Positions 8,654 to 18,261 of a stretch of 36,297 bases of DNA are shown in pieces (positions within the stretch are counted from its first letter, which is position 1; each line of letters starts with the position of its first letter). Origin of the DNA: Moritella sp. Urea-trap-13 (GTDB taxonomy: Bacteria > Pseudomonadota > Gammaproteobacteria > Enterobacterales > Moritellaceae); NCBI RefSeq assembly GCF_002836355.1, contig NZ_PJCA01000003.1:1-36297 (forward strand), written 5' to 3'. The translations under genes and the position numbers were made by a program. The notes below the pieces were generated by a model. The model saw nothing but the letters and a program-made list of their open reading frames with translations. It was not told the DNA's origin and searched no databases.

Positions 8654-10996
8654 TTAACGTTTCTTAGCATTTGTAAAGGCGTCAGCAAATACACTGTTAC
8701 TAAAACCTGAACTTCTCTCTTCTGTTGTACTTTGTCTGTTAACTTGTGATTGCTTAACTGGTTTATGACTGCTCTCAAGTGAGGCTTTATTTTTGATTGA
8801 GGTATGATCACTGGTTACAGATATTTCATCATTTAACCGCATGGTCAGTGCAATCCGCTTTCTGGCAAGATCCACGTCGGTGACCTTTACTCTTACGATT
8901 TGACCTGCTTTAACCACAGCATTTGGATCTTTAACAAAACCCTCCGCTAATGCAGATATATGCACAAGTCCATCTTGATGAACGCCAATATCAACAAACG
9001 CACCGAAGTTAGTGACATTACTCACCACCCCTTCAAGTATCATCTCAACTTTGAGATCTGTGATATTTTCTACGCCGTCTTTGAATGTCGCAGTTTTAAA
9101 TTCTGGACGTGGATCGCGGCCGGGTTTATCAAGTTCAGCAATAATATCGGTCACCGTTGGTAAACCAAATTTGGCATTGGTATAGTCACTTGGGTTTAGT
9201 GTATGAAGTAGTGTTTTATTACCAATTAAGGATTCAACTTTATGGCCAGTGTTCATTGTTATCTGTTTTACCACAGAATATGACTCTGGATGTACACCTG
9301 AAGCATCCAAAGCTTCCTTACCATTATTGATACGTAAGAAACCTGCGCATTGCTCAAAGGCTTTAGGGCCTAATCTAGCGACTTTTTTTAATTCACTGCG
9401 TTTATTGAAAGCACCGTTTTCATCGCGATATTTTACAATGTTATTAGCGATGGTGGCATTGAGACCAGCAACTCGTGAGAGTAAATGTGCTGAAGCCATG
9501 TTTAAATCAACACCGACTTTATTTACACAATCTTCAATCACAGTATCCAGTTGTTTGGCTAGTAAACTCTGGTTTACATCATGCTGATATTGACCGACAC
9601 CAATCGCTTTAGGATCAATCTTAACGAGCTCCGCAAGTGGATCTTGTAAACGGCGTGCAATTGATACTGCACCACGGATGGAGACATCCAGTTGTGGAAA
9701 TTCATTAGCAGCCAGTTCTGATGCTGAGTACACGGAGGCCCCAGCTTCGCTGACCATTATTTTTTGTAATTTAAGTTCAGGTTTAGCTTTGATTAATTCG
9801 GCAACCAGTTTGTCTGTTTCTCGTGATGCGGTACCATTACCGATACTAATGAGTTCGACATTATGGCGCTTGCATAATGCCGCTAATGTCGATAATGACT
9901 GTTGCCATTGTTGTTGCGGTACGTGTGGATAAATGGTGGTGTGGTCAAGTAATTTACCTGTTGCATCGACAACGGCAATTTTAGAACCAGTACGTAGACC
10001 AGGATCTAAACCCAAGGTCACTTTCGGTCCTGCTGGCGATGCCATGAGTAATGCCGTCAGGTTGGCCGCAAATACTTTAATGGCTTCAACTTCAGCCGAC
10101 TCTTTCATTTTACCAATTAATTCGGTTTCTAATTGACTGAGTAACTTTTGTTTCCAACTGCTGTGTACTATTGATTTTAACCATTCATCCGCAGGTTTAT
10201 TTTGGTAATGAATCCCGAGGTGTTTTGCGATAATGACTTCGCAATAACTGGTGGCGTTTTTGTCGGTAAAGTCTGGGTCTGCATTTAAAGTGATCTGTAA
10301 TTCACCAGCATTTTTACCGCGTAACATGGCTAACATGCGGTGCGAGGGAACTTTGCTTATGCCCTCACTATGACTAAAGTAGTCTTTAAATTTACTGTCT
10401 TCAGTGGCTGATTTCTTGTTTTGTTTTGATTCCAGCGTCGCATGGGCAAGTAGTTGTCTACGTACTTTAGCAATGAGTTCTGCATCGACGCTGGCTTTTT
10501 CCATCAGGATAAATTTAGCACCTTCCAATGCTTGTCCTGGTTCGGAAACACTATGCTCTGATGTAATAAATTGTTTTGCCAGTTGCAACGGGTGCTGGTG
10601 AGGATTTGCTAATAGGGATTCTGCTAACGGTGCTAACCCAGCCTCAATGGCTATTTGGCCTTTGGTACGACGCTTGGTTTTAAAGGGTAAATAGAGGTCT
10701 TCTAAACGTGTTTTAGTCTCTGCTATATTGATAGCGGCTGTTAACTGTGGGGTTAACTTACCTTGTTCGGTGATATTTTTTAAAATTGTGTCACGGCGTA
10801 CTTCTAATTCACGTAAATAAGTAAGGCGTTGCTCTAGTGTTCTTAGTTGGCCATCATCTAAGCCTTCGGTGACTTCTTTTCGGTAACGGGCGATAAAAGG
10901 CACTGTAGATCCTTCATCAAGTAAAGTGATTGCTGCGTTAACTTGGCGGACATGCGCATTAATTTCTTGAGCAATAATATTAGCTAATTTAGACAT
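8654..10996 (-). CDS. tex: Tex family RNA-binding transcriptional accessory protein
   Basis: Tex (YhgF in E. coli) is a cytoplasmic nucleic-acid-binding protein related to eukaryotic Spt6 and linked to transcription. The 780-residue reading starts at ATG 10996 ([12 protein letters not shown]), with AAGGA well placed upstream; the frame is open 57 codons further, but that part is unlike the family and overlaps greB. Order: N-terminal helical domain, YqgF-like fold with [12 protein letters not shown], helix-hairpin-helix repeats ([35 protein letters not shown]), and an S1 domain near residues 650-720 ([17 protein letters not shown]). The tail is Ser/Lys-rich. It follows greB by 46 nt, a conserved pairing. 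Confidence 0.97.
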   Translation of the reverse strand: MSKLANIIAQEINAHVRQVNAAITLLDEGSTVPFIARYRKEVTEGLDDGQLRTLEQRLTYLRELEVRRDTILKNITEQGKLTPQLTAAINIAETKTRLEDLYLPFKTKRRTKGQIAIEAGLAPLAESLLANPHQHPLQLAKQFITSEHSVSEPGQALEGAKFILMEKASVDAELIAKVRRQLLAHATLESKQNKKSATEDSKFKDYFSHSEGISKVPSHRMLAMLRGKNAGELQITLNADPDFTDKNATSYCEVIIAKHLGIHYQNKPADEWLKSIVHSSWKQKLLSQLETELIGKMKESAEVEAIKVFAANLTALLMASPAGPKVTLGLDPGLRTGSKIAVVDATGKLLDHTTIYPHVPQQQWQQSLSTLAALCKRHNVELISIGNGTASRETDKLVAELIKAKPELKLQKIMVSEAGASVYSASELAANEFPQLDVSIRGAVSIARRLQDPLAELVKIDPKAIGVGQYQHDVNQSLLAKQLDTVIEDCVNKVGVDLNMASAHLLSRVAGLNATIANNIVKYRDENGAFNKRSELKKVARLGPKAFEQCAGFLRINNGKEALDASGVHPESYSVVKQITMNTGHKVESLIGNKTLLHTLNPSDYTNAKFGLPTVTDIIAELDKPGRDPRPEFKTATFKDGVENITDLKVEMILEGVVSNVTNFGAFVDIGVHQDGLVHISALAEGFVKDPNAVVKAGQIVRVKVTDVDLARKRIALTMRLNDEISVTSDHTSIKNKASLESSHKPVKQSQVNRQSTTEERSSGFSNSVFADAFTNAKKR

Positions 10997-11042
10997 CTTG
11001 GGTCCTTGAAATGAATATATTTGGAACAGGCTAAACGAATGA

Positions 11043-11528
11043 TTACTCTGTAAATGGAGAGTATTGGATTTTATTGATATACCAGGTTTTCTTGCCTGAA
11101 GGAGTGTTAACTTTTGCTTCGTCATCAACCTGCTTACCAATGAGCGCTTTTGCCATCGGAGAGTCAACGGTCACAAAGTTACGCAGTGGATCTAATTCGT
11201 CACGACCTACAATACGGCACTGGATCACGCAGCCGTCATCATCTTCTAATTCAACATAAGCTCCAAAATATACAGCGCCATCTTGTTGCGGGTGATAATC
11301 CACGATCTCTAATACTTCGAGACGTTTCACTAAAAAGCGGATCTCACGGTCGATGCTACGCAGTAGGTGCTTATTCTCTTTGTAGTCTGCATTCTCACTG
11401 CGATCCCCTAAAGAAGCCGCCCAAGACACAACTTTTGTGACTCTCGGTCTTTCTTCTTTCCAGAGATATTTAAGGCGTTTATCTAAAGTTTCCCAGCCGA
11501 CTCGGGTGATTAAGTTGGATATAGCCAA
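11043..11528 (-). CDS. greB: Transcription elongation factor GreB
   Basis: GreB rescues backtracked RNA polymerase by inserting its coiled coil into the secondary channel and stimulating transcript cleavage. The 161-residue protein has the N-terminal coiled coil with the signature [18 protein letters not shown], then [13 protein letters not shown] with the acidic tip residues D and E, and a C-terminal FKBP-like domain with [11 protein letters not shown] and [12 protein letters not shown]. These residues distinguish GreB from GreA. It probably forms an operon with tex downstream. Length is close to the 158 residues of E. coli GreB. Confidence 0.96.
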   Translation of the reverse strand: MAISNLITRVGWETLDKRLKYLWKEERPRVTKVVSWAASLGDRSENADYKENKHLLRSIDREIRFLVKRLEVLEIVDYHPQQDGAVYFGAYVELEDDDGCVIQCRIVGRDELDPLRNFVTVDSPMAKALIGKQVDDEAKVNTPSGKKTWYINKIQYSPFTE

Positions 11529-11610
11529 TGCGATGACCTTGTTAAATGATATTGAGAGGAAATTATAGCAATAGCGTCACTGAATAGCTCATTTTCGTTA
11601 TAGCAGGTAT

Positions 11611-11647
11611 AAAAAATGCCAGATCGATAACTCGAACCTGGCATTTT
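11611..11647 (-). terminator. pckA terminator
   Basis: On the minus strand AATGCCAG and CTGGCATT pair, with an inner TCGA/TCGA stem separated by small bulges, and the hairpin ends in a run of six Ts. It lies about 65 nt past the pckA stop and separates pckA from greB-tex. The AAAATG/CATTTT symmetry would also allow some termination on the other strand. Confidence 0.8.
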
Positions 11648-11710
11648 GAATACTTATCTAAATTTTAATGACTTATCTAAATAATGAGTAAGTGCTAATT
11701 TAAATCAAGT

Positions 11711-13342
11711 TTATAGCTGTGGTCCTGCTGCAAGCAGTGCTTTACCTTCTTCGTTGTCGGTGAACTTCTCGAAGTTGTTCACGAAACGTTTAGCAAGGTC
11801 AACCGCTTTCTCTTCCCATACATTTGTATCTTCATATGTATCGCGTGGGTCAAGTATCTTAGTATCACAACCTGGTAATGTGGTTGGTACTTCTAAATTG
11901 AAGTAAGGGATAGTTTTACTTTCCACTTTTTCAATTGAACCATCAAGAATGGCATCGATAATTGCACGGGTATCTTTAATTGAGATACGTTTACCTGTGC
12001 CATTCCAACCGGTATTAACTAAGTAAGCTTGGGCACCAGATGCTTCCATACGTTTCACTAACTCTTGACCATATTTTGTTGGGTGAAGCGATAGGAACGC
12101 CGCGCCGAAACATGCTGAGAATGTTGGTGTTGGTTCAGTAATACCACGTTCAGTACCGGCTAATTTAGCCGTAAAGCCTGATAGGAAGTGATATTTAGTT
12201 TGTTCTGGCGTTAGTTTAGATACCGGAGGTAAAACCCCAAATGCATCTGCACTTAAGAAAATAACTTTATTCGCGTGGCCGCCTTTTGAGATCGGTTTAA
12301 CGATATTTTCAATATGCTCAATAGGGTAAGATACACGGGTATTTTCTGTTTTTGAACCATCGTCATAATCAACAACGCCACCGTCAAGCACGGTTACGTT
12401 TTCAAGTAATGCGTCACGACGAATCGCGCCGAAAATTTCAGGTTCTGCTTCAGCGCTTAACTTAATTGTTTTTGCGTAACAGCCGCCTTCAAAGTTGAAT
12501 ACGCCATCATCATCCCAGCCATGTTCATCATCACCGATTAGTTGACGTTTTGGATCGGTAGATAACGTGGTTTTCCCGGTACCTGAAAGACCAAAGAAGA
12601 TCGCTGTTTCACCTTCAGAACTGACGTTTGCTGAACAATGCATTGATGCAATACCTTGCAGTGGCAATAAGTAGTTCATGTAAGAGAACATACCTTTTTT
12701 CATTTCGCCGCCGTACCAAGTACCACCAATAAGTTGAATTTTTTCTGTTAAATTGAAAGCAACAAAGTTTTCAGAATTTAGGCCATGCTTTTCCCAATCA
12801 GGGTTTGTGCATTTAGCGCCATTCATTACCACGAAATCTGGTTCGTAAGTTGCTAAATCTGCTTCGCTAGGACGGATGAACATGTTCTTAACGAAATGCG
12901 CTTGCCATGCAACTTCAGTGATGAAACGAACTTTAAGACGGGTATTGGCATTGGCACCACAATAAGTATCAACCACGAATAAGCGTTTTGTTGATAGTTG
13001 TTGTGTTACCAGCGTTTTCAGGTCACTCCATACGTCTTGAGAGATCGCTTTGTTATCATTTTTGCCTTGATCAGACCACCACACTGTATCGCGTGTCGTA
13101 TCGTCACGAACAATGTATTTATCTTTTGGTGAACGACCAGTGAAAATACCGGTATCAACAGCAACAGCACCTGATTCAGTTACAGTACCTTTTTCATAAC
13201 CTTCGAGACTCGCTTTTGTTTCTTCTGCAAAAAGTAGCTCATAAGAAGGGTTATATACGATTTCTTCAACATCCTTGATGCCATATACCGATAGATCGAT
13301 AGTGGCGCCAATAACTGTATTATTATTATTTACGTCTGTCAT
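11711..13342 (-). CDS. pckA: ATP-dependent phosphoenolpyruvate carboxykinase
   Basis: PckA converts oxaloacetate plus ATP to phosphoenolpyruvate, CO2 and ADP, the entry step of gluconeogenesis from TCA intermediates. At 543 residues it matches the ATP-dependent family. Visible motifs are [12 protein letters not shown] near residue 68, the substrate/metal region [14 protein letters not shown], the P-loop [10 protein letters not shown] near residues 251-260 and the metal-binding [13 protein letters not shown] that follows. A strong AGGAG site precedes the ATG. It is flanked by hslRO upstream and greB-tex downstream on the same strand but has its own terminator. The 170-nt upstream region contains two inverted repeats that could be regulatory. 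Confidence 0.98.
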   Translation of the reverse strand: MTDVNNNNTVIGATIDLSVYGIKDVEEIVYNPSYELLFAEETKASLEGYEKGTVTESGAVAVDTGIFTGRSPKDKYIVRDDTTRDTVWWSDQGKNDNKAISQDVWSDLKTLVTQQLSTKRLFVVDTYCGANANTRLKVRFITEVAWQAHFVKNMFIRPSEADLATYEPDFVVMNGAKCTNPDWEKHGLNSENFVAFNLTEKIQLIGGTWYGGEMKKGMFSYMNYLLPLQGIASMHCSANVSSEGETAIFFGLSGTGKTTLSTDPKRQLIGDDEHGWDDDGVFNFEGGCYAKTIKLSAEAEPEIFGAIRRDALLENVTVLDGGVVDYDDGSKTENTRVSYPIEHIENIVKPISKGGHANKVIFLSADAFGVLPPVSKLTPEQTKYHFLSGFTAKLAGTERGITEPTPTFSACFGAAFLSLHPTKYGQELVKRMEASGAQAYLVNTGWNGTGKRISIKDTRAIIDAILDGSIEKVESKTIPYFNLEVPTTLPGCDTKILDPRDTYEDTNVWEEKAVDLAKRFVNNFEKFTDNEEGKALLAAGPQL

Positions 13343-13424
13343 TGGTATCTCCTGGGGGTACAGAGTTTAATTTATTGTTTCAGATTAAATTAAGTTGGGT
13401 TTTAAATTTTATTTAGTATTAATA

Positions 13425-13441
13425 GGTGCCCTAACGGCACC
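13425..13441. repeat. GGTGCC hairpin upstream of pckA
   Basis: GGTGCC (13425-13430) and GGCACC (13436-13441) form a perfect 6-bp stem with a 5-nt loop. It lies between hslO and pckA, both on the minus strand. There is no clean T-run in either direction, so it is either a weak hslO terminator or a pckA leader structure. Confidence 0.4.
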
Positions 13442-13480
13442 CTTATTATTAAATATCGTACTGTTAAACGATGTGTTGTG

Positions 13481-13495
13481 GTGTATTTGCTACAC
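13481..13495. promoter_or_regulatory. GTGTA N5 TACAC inverted repeat
   Basis: A perfect 5-bp inverted repeat with a 5-bp spacer lies in the upstream region of pckA, 18 nt beyond the end of hslO. The half-sites are short, and no specific regulator is implied. Confidence 0.25.
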
Positions 13496-13512
13496 TCTTA
13501 TTCACATCTTGC

Positions 13513-14394
13513 TTAATGTACTGGATTGCCGATTTGTGGAGAGTGTATGTCTTCGACATCTCCCGCATTAAAGGCATAAAGTGAACCGCAATAATCGCAG
13601 TGCATCTCTATTTGGCCTTTCTCAGCAATAATATCGAGTAACTCTTCTTTTGCTACACTGAGTAATGCTACTGCGCTACGTTCGTGTGAACAACCACATT
13701 TAAATGATACTGTTTGTGGCTCGAATAAACGTACTTTTTCTTGGTGATAAAGTCGTACTAATACATCTTCAGCATCAAGATTAAATAATTCGTCATCTTT
13801 AATTGTTGCTGTTAACGCTGCTAGGTGTTCAAAATCTTCGTGAGAACTTTTCTTGTCGTCTGATGCGGGTAATTTTTGTATCATCATGCCAGCCGCGTGT
13901 TTTCTATGGCCAACTTTACCCGTACGGAACCACAGGCGTGTTGTTAACTGCTCAGACTGTTCAAAGTATTGCTCTAGACATTCTTGTAACGTTTCACCGC
14001 CAAGATCAACGATACCTTGATAACGTTCGCCTTTGTCTGGTGAAATAGTAATGACCATCACACCTTTACCGATAAGTTCTTTTACATTGTTAGTGTCTGG
14101 TACTGAACCGTTCCAGCGAGCCACACCGCGTAGTTCAAGCTTTTCGTTACCATTAATCACCGCAAGTGTTACCGGACCATCACCTTGTAACTGGACAGTA
14201 ATCGAGCCTTTAAATTTCAATGTCGCGGTCAATAGACTTGTTGCGACTTGTAACTCACCAAGTAGGCGTTGAACTGGTCTTGGGTAGTTTAGTTTTTCTA
14301 AGATATCAATAAAGCTTTGTTCAAGTTGTACAATTTCACCTCGAACTTGATGATCTTCAAATAGGTAACGGTGTAATAAATCTTTCTGGCTCAT
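13513..14394 (-). CDS. hslO: Redox-regulated chaperone Hsp33
   Basis: Hsp33 is a cytosolic holdase activated when oxidative stress oxidises its zinc-binding cysteines and unfolds the C-terminal switch. The 293-residue protein has the N-terminal chaperone domain with VQLQGDGPVTLAVINGN-type segments and the four switch cysteines: CGC at residues 233-235 and CDYC at residues 266-269. All four redox cysteines are present. It follows hslR by 19 nt, the same hslR-hslO pair as in E. coli, where both belong to the heat-shock regulon. Confidence 0.97.
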   Translation of the reverse strand: MSQKDLLHRYLFEDHQVRGEIVQLEQSFIDILEKLNYPRPVQRLLGELQVATSLLTATLKFKGSITVQLQGDGPVTLAVINGNEKLELRGVARWNGSVPDTNNVKELIGKGVMVITISPDKGERYQGIVDLGGETLQECLEQYFEQSEQLTTRLWFRTGKVGHRKHAAGMMIQKLPASDDKKSSHEDFEHLAALTATIKDDELFNLDAEDVLVRLYHQEKVRLFEPQTVSFKCGCSHERSAVALLSVAKEELLDIIAEKGQIEMHCDYCGSLYAFNAGDVEDIHSPQIGNPVH

Positions 14395-14413
14395 AATATT
14401 CTCGATGTTAAAG

Positions 14414-14815
14414 TTAATGATTTTTTATCCGCAATATCTCACGACGTTGTTTTTTGTCGGGACGTTTATCAGGGCGAGGGCTATGCAATGTATTCAGTTT
14501 ACGCGCGACATCATTTTGTGCACGCTTTTCAACACTGGTTGGTGTTTCTTCATACAAAGTTGCCGCTTCTGGTGCCCCTCTCCTTTGTGCGGAAAGCTGC
14601 TTTACGATCACTTCCTTTTCATCAAAGCCTTGTCTTATTTTTATTGTTGCACCCAACTCAACGGTTTTACTGGGTTTTGCGCGTTGATCATTGTAGCGAA
14701 TCTTGCCACTCTGGATCATATCTCTGGCGATGGCGCGGGTTTTATAAAACCGAGCTGCCCACAACCATTTATCGAAACGTACATCACTACTATCTGGTTT
14801 GGTATTTTTTGACAT
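14414..14815 (-). CDS. hslR: Ribosome-associated heat shock protein Hsp15
   Basis: Hsp15 is an S4-domain RNA-binding protein that binds 50S subunits carrying a stalled nascent peptidyl-tRNA and helps recycle them. The reading from ATG 14815 (MSKNTKPDSS) gives 133 residues, the E. coli length; the open frame extends 22 codons upstream but that part is not expected in the family. The S4 domain starts at VRFDKWLWAARFYKTRAIARDMI, and the basic tail rich in Arg and Lys is typical. It forms a two-gene unit with hslO and is divergent from the gsp operon. Confidence 0.95.
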   Translation of the reverse strand: MSKNTKPDSSDVRFDKWLWAARFYKTRAIARDMIQSGKIRYNDQRAKPSKTVELGATIKIRQGFDEKEVIVKQLSAQRRGAPEAATLYEETPTSVEKRAQNDVARKLNTLHSPRPDKRPDKKQRREILRIKNH

Positions 14816-15042
14816 AATAAATGCAACCACATTCCAAATAAACGTTCTAATCAGCTTGATTGTAACAGATAAACAAAGCACTAAGAGAGTCTTTTATTTA
14901 TGTGCGATACACATTTTATTAACTAAAGTAGCTGGTATATTTCACATTTCTTTCATTGTTGTTTCATTTGTAAGTGTTGTTATATCAGTGTGGCGAATAA
15001 GCAAAATTCATATATCCTTGAATGATAGCCGTGGATCTAGAG

Positions 15043-15074
15043 TAACAATGCTTTAAAGTATTAAACCATTGTTA
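15043..15074. promoter_or_regulatory. TAACAATG inverted repeat upstream of gspC
   Basis: TAACAATG (15043-15050) and CATTGTTA (15067-15074) are exact reverse complements separated by 16 bp. No T-run follows, so a protein-binding site is more likely than a terminator. The rest of the 420-nt hslR-gspC region (14816-15042) is AT-rich and shows nothing else I can support. Confidence 0.4.
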
Positions 15075-15099
15075 TTATTCGACTGATTTTATTAGTTTT

Positions 15100-15228
15100 G
15101 TGCTATACAAGCTTGTATGGGACAAGTCGGAAGGCTACTATTACTCGGTTAATTTACGACATCTATCGGATAAACTGCAAACTTTGTTAGACGAACCTTA
15201 TTTTGAAAATAATGCTGTATTAGGGTAA
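15100..15228 (+). CDS. Possible small ORF before gspC
   Basis: A GTG at 15100 opens a 42-codon frame (starting VLYKLVWDKSEGYYYSVNL) that ends 7 nt before gspC. The frame is open from 15046 without an ATG, and its composition looks protein-like. However, there is no ribosome-binding site before the GTG, the frame runs through the predicted gspC promoter, and I do not recognise the product. It may be a chance frame or a remnant of a lost upstream gene. Confidence 0.2.
   Translation: MLYKLVWDKSEGYYYSVNLRHLSDKLQTLLDEPYFENNAVLG
15101..15118 (+). promoter_or_regulatory. Candidate gspC promoter with overlapping palindrome
   Basis: TGCTATACA (15101-15109) reads as an extended -10 element, about 125 nt before gspC; no good -35 box stands at the right distance. 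The perfect 14-bp palindrome ATACAAGCTTGTAT (15105-15118) overlaps the -10 and the predicted start site, where a bound repressor would block transcription. Confidence 0.45.
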
Positions 15229-15235
15229 TACCAAA

Positions 15236-16108
15236 ATGGACAATTTAGATGCTCTTAAGCAGCTTTTAATTAAATTACCACAAAAACAAATAGCGACCGG
15301 GTGTTGTTATTTACTACTGGCGGTATTTTGCTATCAATCTGCGTTGTTAACTTGGCAGCTATGGCCGACTTCAGTAAATGTTGCTAGCTCTTGGCAACCA
15401 GAGTTAAGTGCAGGTAGTAATCAAATCAAAAGTTATGACTTAAATACGCTTCGCAACTTGCATCTATTTGGTAAACAACAGACCGAAACATCAACACCCA
15501 TTGTCGTTGACAATATAGATGCACCAAAAACGCGTTTGAGCTTAACGTTAGCCGGTCTTGTCGCAAGTAGTGAGCCAAGTCTTGCATTAGCGATTATTGA
15601 ATACAAAGGCAAGCAAGAAACGTATGCGATTGATGATGAAATTAGCTCAACCAATGCGGTATTAAAGCAGGTGTTTACCGATCGTATTATTATTGAATAT
15701 CAAGCTAATTTAGAAACCTTGATGTTAGATGGTGAAGAGTTCACGCGTGAAAGTAGTCAACGTTCATCGCGAGAACAGCGTGCGGAGAAAGTACCGACAG
15801 GCCTATCTGATTTACGTAAAGATTTATTAAAAAATCCAGCATCTATTACTGATTATGTGCGTATTTCTCCAGTTCGGAAAGATGGCAAGCTGGCGGGTTA
15901 CCGAGTTAATCCGGGTAAAAACCGTGAATTATTTAAAGAAGTTGGTTTAAAGCCCAATGATCTCGCCGTATCGTTAAACGGATTTGATTTAACCGATACT
16001 CGACAAGCAATGGAAGTTGCCAAACAACTGAAATATTTGACGGATATGTCACTTACTGTTGAACGTGATGGACAACTACACAGTATTTATTTGAGTGTGC
16101 CAGAGTAG
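15236..16108 (+). CDS. gspC: Type II secretion system inner-membrane protein GspC
   Basis: GspC links the inner-membrane platform to the secretin and helps select substrates. The 290-residue protein has a short cytoplasmic N terminus, one membrane segment at about residues 19-41, a periplasmic HR domain around residues 65-165 (LHLFGK, then LTLAGLVAS and IDDEISSTNAVLKQVFTDRIII) and a C-terminal PDZ domain (GYRVNPGKNRELFKEVGLKPNDLAVSLNG). It is the first gene of a 12-gene gsp operon and is followed by gspD after 53 nt. The ATG at 15236 has only a weak GGGTAA site. Confidence 0.95.
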   Translation: MDNLDALKQLLIKLPQKQIATGCCYLLLAVFCYQSALLTWQLWPTSVNVASSWQPELSAGSNQIKSYDLNTLRNLHLFGKQQTETSTPIVVDNIDAPKTRLSLTLAGLVASSEPSLALAIIEYKGKQETYAIDDEISSTNAVLKQVFTDRIIIEYQANLETLMLDGEEFTRESSQRSSREQRAEKVPTGLSDLRKDLLKNPASITDYVRISPVRKDGKLAGYRVNPGKNRELFKEVGLKPNDLAVSLNGFDLTDTRQAMEVAKQLKYLTDMSLTVERDGQLHSIYLSVPE

Positions 16109-16161
16109 TCATTTAAGCGACACACATAGTAGGTCGTAAAGTTAGGTAGCTAAGGATAAAG

Positions 16162-18261
16162 ATGAACCTTAATAACGTTGGAAAAAAATTAACAAGCTTA
16201 GCCTCAGGGATATTGCTGAGTTTGAGTGGTGTGGCCGTGGCTGCCGACTATTCTGCGAGCTTTAAAGGAACCGATATTAATGAGTTTATTAATGTAGTCG
16301 GTAAAAATTTAAATAAAACAGTGATAATTGATCCGAGTGTGCGTGGTAAGGTCAATGTACGCAGCTACGATCTCCTTAATGAAGAACAGTATTATCAGTT
16401 TTTTCTTAATGTGTTAGATGTATACGGCTATGCAGTTGTGAAGATGGACAACGGCGTGCTGAAGGTCATTAAAAGCAAAGTAGCAAAAACATCAAGTATT
16501 CCCGTTGTCGATGATAAAAATCCGGGTCAGGGTGACGAGATGGTTACCCGTGTTGTGCCCGTGCGTAATGTGTCGGTACGTGAACTTTCCCCTTTGTTGC
16601 GTCAATTAAATGATAATGCTGGCGGTGGTAATGTTGTGCATTATGAACCGTCGAATGTATTGATGTTGACTGGCCGTGCCGCCGTGGTTAATCGCTTAGT
16701 TGAAATTGTCCGTCGTGTGGATAAAGCGGGTGATCAAGAAGTTGATATTATTCATCTTAAATACGCCTCTGCAAGTGAAATGGTGCGTATTATTGATAGC
16801 CTCACTAAAGGTGATGGTAAATCAAAAATCCCTAGTATTTTACAGCCGAAAGTGGTTGCAGATGATCGCACCAATTCGGTTGTTATCAGCGGTGATCCAA
16901 AAGCTCGTCAGCGTGTTGCAACCTTAATTCAACAGCTTGACAGTGAGTTAGAAAGCACCGGTAATACTCGGGTTATTTACTTAAAATATGCCAATGCTAA
17001 AGAAGTGTCGGAAGTATTAAAAGGTGTTGGTGGTTCCATTGATGGTGGACAGGCAGGTACATCGAAGTCTAAGTCGAGTTCAAAATCAAACCTGAGTATC
17101 GAACCACATGAAGATACTAATGCGTTAGTTATCACTGCCCAACCTGATGTCATGCGTACACTTGAGCAAGTGATTAACCAACTTGATATTCGTCGTGCTC
17201 AAGTATTAGTTGAAGCCATTATTGTTGAACTGTCAGAAGGTGATGGGGTTAACTTTGGTATTCAGTGGATCTCAGAAGCTGGTGGTACCCAATACAATAA
17301 CGGTACTCAAGTACCGTTAACGACTATTGGTGCGGGTATTTATGATGCACAGGATAAAGAGACGACGACAACAGGTACAGATTCCAACGGCAAACCATAC
17401 ACGACGACGTCTAAAACATCTGGAGATGTATCTACGCTAGCTTCAGCATTGAGCGGTATCAACGGCCTTGCTATGGGCGTGATGAATAGCGCTGGTAGTT
17501 TTGGCGCGATCATTCAAGCTGCAGCCAATGATACTCAGTCAAACATCTTAGCAACACCAAGTATTATGACACTGGATAACCAAGAAGCGTCATTTATTGT
17601 CGGTGAGGAAGTACCGGTTATTACCGGGTCTTCTGCCAGCTCAGGTAATGATAATCCTTTCCAAACCGTCGAACGTCAGGAAGTGGGCATTAAGTTAAAA
17701 GTCACCCCACAAATCAATGAAGGCGATGCGGTTCAGCTAACCATCGAACAAGAAGTGTCTCAAGTATTGGGCTCTACATCTGTGGATGTGACATTTGCCA
17801 AACGCCAAGTGAATACCACTATTTTAGCGGACAGTGGCCAAACGATTGTGATTGGTGGTTTATTGGATGAGCAAGTGACTGAAAGTGTTTCTAAGGTACC
17901 TTGGTTAGGTGATATTCCTTGGATTGGTAACTTATTCAAATCAACCTCATCAAGTACTAGAAAACGTAATTTAATGGTGTTTATTAAACCGACTATTATT
18001 CGTGATAACGCCTCGATCAGAGGCGTGAGTAACCGTAAATATAGTTTAATGCGTGCGCATCAATTATTACAGCAAGAAGACGGTGTGGCGTTAATGCCAA
18101 ATACCAATGTTCCCGTGTTACCTAAATTTAATCAAGAACGGGTTATTTCACCTGCACTGCAAAAGTACCTTGAAGAACAAGATAACCAGACTGTTGAATA
18201 TGATGTGACGACTAAACCTGATATGACAGAAACTGACTCATCAAAAAGCGAGGCGCAATAG
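16162..18261 (+). CDS. gspD: Type II secretion system secretin GspD
   Basis: GspD forms the gated outer-membrane channel. The 699-residue precursor has a signal peptide cleaved after about residue 27 (LSGVAVAA). The N0 domain begins SFKGTDINEFINVVGKNLN, followed by N1-N3 domains with KYASASEMVRIIDSL and KYANAKEVSEVLKGV, then the secretin core with VEAIIVELSEGDG, the LATPSIMTLDNQEA region and VPWLGDIPWIGNLFK, the family signature. The C-terminal S-domain-like tail is polar and acidic. A Thr/Ser-rich loop near residues 396-420 is probably the variable gate insert. Stop and gspE start are directly adjacent. Confidence 0.98.
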   Translation: MNLNNVGKKLTSLASGILLSLSGVAVAADYSASFKGTDINEFINVVGKNLNKTVIIDPSVRGKVNVRSYDLLNEEQYYQFFLNVLDVYGYAVVKMDNGVLKVIKSKVAKTSSIPVVDDKNPGQGDEMVTRVVPVRNVSVRELSPLLRQLNDNAGGGNVVHYEPSNVLMLTGRAAVVNRLVEIVRRVDKAGDQEVDIIHLKYASASEMVRIIDSLTKGDGKSKIPSILQPKVVADDRTNSVVISGDPKARQRVATLIQQLDSELESTGNTRVIYLKYANAKEVSEVLKGVGGSIDGGQAGTSKSKSSSKSNLSIEPHEDTNALVITAQPDVMRTLEQVINQLDIRRAQVLVEAIIVELSEGDGVNFGIQWISEAGGTQYNNGTQVPLTTIGAGIYDAQDKETTTTGTDSNGKPYTTTSKTSGDVSTLASALSGINGLAMGVMNSAGSFGAIIQAAANDTQSNILATPSIMTLDNQEASFIVGEEVPVITGSSASSGNDNPFQTVERQEVGIKLKVTPQINEGDAVQLTIEQEVSQVLGSTSVDVTFAKRQVNTTILADSGQTIVIGGLLDEQVTESVSKVPWLGDIPWIGNLFKSTSSSTRKRNLMVFIKPTIIRDNASIRGVSNRKYSLMRAHQLLQQEDGVALMPNTNVPVLPKFNQERVISPALQKYLEEQDNQTVEYDVTTKPDMTETDSSKSEAQ

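Noticed and set aside
10997-11167. 57-codon N-terminal extension of Tex overlapping greB
   Set aside because: The family N terminus MSKLANII with a well-placed AAGGA starts at 10996; the extension overlaps greB coding and is not protein-like for Tex.
14405-15056. Overlapping plus-strand frames over hslR and into the intergenic region
   Set aside because: They are out-of-frame readings of hslR antisense with Phe/Ile-rich composition from AT-rich DNA, and no start signal.
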